Made by a program: the position numbers and the translations under genes | Notes under the pieces: model-generated | Told to the model about the DNA's origin: nothing | The model's database searches: none | The model's input: only the letters and a program-made list of their open reading frames with translations | Shown: positions 5,813 through 6,733 of the stretch, one piece after another | How the letters are laid out: every line of letters begins with the position of its first letter | How positions within the stretch are numbered: the stretch's first letter is position 1 | NCBI GenBank assembly: GCA_028723145.1 | Contig: JAQYFM010000257.1 | Span: forward strand, 1 to 6,733 | Direction of reading: 5' to 3' | DNA from: Spirochaetales bacterium | GTDB taxonomy: Bacteria; Spirochaetota; Spirochaetia; Sphaerochaetales; Sphaerochaetaceae | DNA: 6,733 bases

Positions 5813-6733
5813 TATTTATTCTCCTCTTTAGTTGCAAGTTTTTTACCTGCTTCAAGCTTATCTCTCTTTTTCTTAAGTTCATACAGAACAAGAGAAAGAG
5901 TAATTACACCATAGGAAACGAATACTCTGAAGTATTCACCAAGTTGTGCTTCACCAATAAGGTTCTTTCCTGCATATGGTGATACATAGAACATTAAGTG
6001 GAATAGGATTACACCTAAGAATACGTTTCTAATGTTAGCCTTAGAAACAGATGCACCACCAACTAACAGAGCTGCTGCAGAGAACATACCAATTTGGTTG
6101 TGGCTATTGTAAGTATTTAATGTACCCATGTTTTGAAGGTAGATAATCATACCGTAGCCAGCTAAAACAGTTGAAATGATAATTGATAAGATTCTTGTCT
6201 GTTCAACTTTAATACCACTATCTCTAGCAACTTCCATATCCTGGCTTACAGCTCTCATGTCTTGACCAAGCTTTGTTTTTCTAAACCAAAGAATGAAAAC
6301 ACAAAGAAGTGCTATTACTAAGAATGTTGCTAAAGGAATACTTACTCCTGCTATTTTTAGAGGAATAAGGTTATCTAAACACTTACGTATACCAATAAGG
6401 TTTACTGTGTTTCTGATACCCTAACCTCTAGGAAGAAGAATATCTGATTTAATTGGAATAATTACACCCATTAAGAAAAGTACAACAAGTTGATATACAC
6501 CATTAACGAAGAAGCCAATGATATAACTTGTTACCATTTCTCTACCTTTTGCCATGTTTAAAATCTTTCCACAAACATAACCAAGTAAAATAGAAAGAGG
6601 TGTTGAAATAATTGCAGCAAGTACCATTCCAGGAATTCCTACAACACCCCACTCTGTGATGAATATTAATCCAATTTGACCTGCCATTGCACCTAGAGTC
6701 ATACCGAAGTTAAGACCCATACCTGCCATGATA
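5812..6733 (-). pseudogene. ABC transporter permease (BPD_transp_2, MglC/RbsC-like), interrupted by in-frame TAG; 5' end outside window
   Basis: This is the membrane channel subunit of a sugar- or nucleoside-type ABC importer; its N-terminus lies beyond the window edge. The upstream part (6424-6732) holds about three hydrophobic segments, among them GIPGMVLAAIISTPLSILLG and VNGVYQLVVLFLMGVIIPI, and ends in LLPRG before TAG at 6421-6423. After the TAG the same frame is open for 202 more codons to TAA at 5812-5814, starting GIRNTVNLIGIRKCLDNLIP. It contains about five more hydrophobic segments and the family loop GQDMRAVSQDMEVARDSGI. One nonsense codon is the only lesion: no frameshift, no other stop. 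The internal ATG at 6256-6258 lacks a ribosome binding site and falls inside the conserved loop, so it is not a credible separate gene. Treponema MglC (galactose/glucose type) is my best match from memory; the substrate is inferred. A sequencing error could also explain the TAG. Confidence 0.8.

Noticed and set aside
6256..6420. A separate gene beginning at ATG 6256-6258 downstream of the TAG
   Set aside because: There is no ribosome binding site, the ATG lies inside the conserved loop GQDMRAVSQDM, and the frame is open from 6420 down with clear permease sequence. It is the same gene.
6421..6423. Genome-wide TAG recoding (glutamine or pyrrolysine)
   Set aside because: scpA ends naturally at TAG (2144-2146) with the scpB start one base later, and no other TAG lies within a coding frame here. 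One codon is poor evidence for recoding.
1..6733. CRISPR arrays, tRNA or rRNA genes, insertion sequences, phage or defence genes
   Set aside because: I read both strands and found no spaced direct repeats, cloverleaf-like sequence, transposase motif or defence protein. Coding density leaves almost no room for them.

Overview
The window is an AT-rich bacterial chromosome segment. Every gene I can support lies on the minus strand, so the genes are transcribed from high to low coordinates. I read it as a host-associated spirochaete, most likely a Treponema relative. Three things support this. RecA carries the NQLRMKIG / ETTTGGNALKFYAS L2-region signature and a C-terminal half resembling spirochaete RecA as I remember it. 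The order recA - (scpAB) - rluB-like - cmk - rpsA recalls the Borrelia recA/cmk/rpsA neighbourhood. The upstream permease resembles the Treponema MglC-type sugar permease. The genus is an inference and was not computed.

Region 1 (6733 to about 5363) is the downstream end of an ABC-transporter operon. It holds the C-terminal part of a BPD_transp_2 (MglC/RbsC-like) permease, broken by one in-frame TAG at 6421-6423. A small single-pass membrane protein of unknown function follows, overlapping the permease stop by one base (TAATG). A hairpin at 5332-5355 looks like the intrinsic terminator of this unit.

Region 2 (5314 to 1) is a compact eight-gene run: rpe - dtd - recA - scpA - scpB - rluB - cmk - rpsA (only the start of rpsA is present). 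Most junctions overlap or nearly touch: GTGA at rpe/dtd, TAATG at recA/scpA, a one-base gap at scpA/scpB, ATGA at scpB/rluB and 17 bp at rluB/cmk. This points to translational coupling and probable co-transcription. The two real gaps are about 47 bp before recA and 38 bp before rpsA. The set joins pentose phosphate metabolism (Rpe), D-aminoacyl-tRNA proofreading (Dtd), recombination (RecA), condensin-type chromosome organisation (ScpAB), rRNA modification (RluB), CMP/dCMP phosphorylation (Cmk) and ribosomal protein S1.

This is mostly a core-genome region. I see no defence system, CRISPR array, tRNA, insertion sequence or phage gene. The points worth a second look are the lone amber codon in the permease, overlapping hairpins plus a TATAAT box just before rpe, a long acidic tail on ScpA, and start codons for scpB and dtd that differ from the longest open frames.
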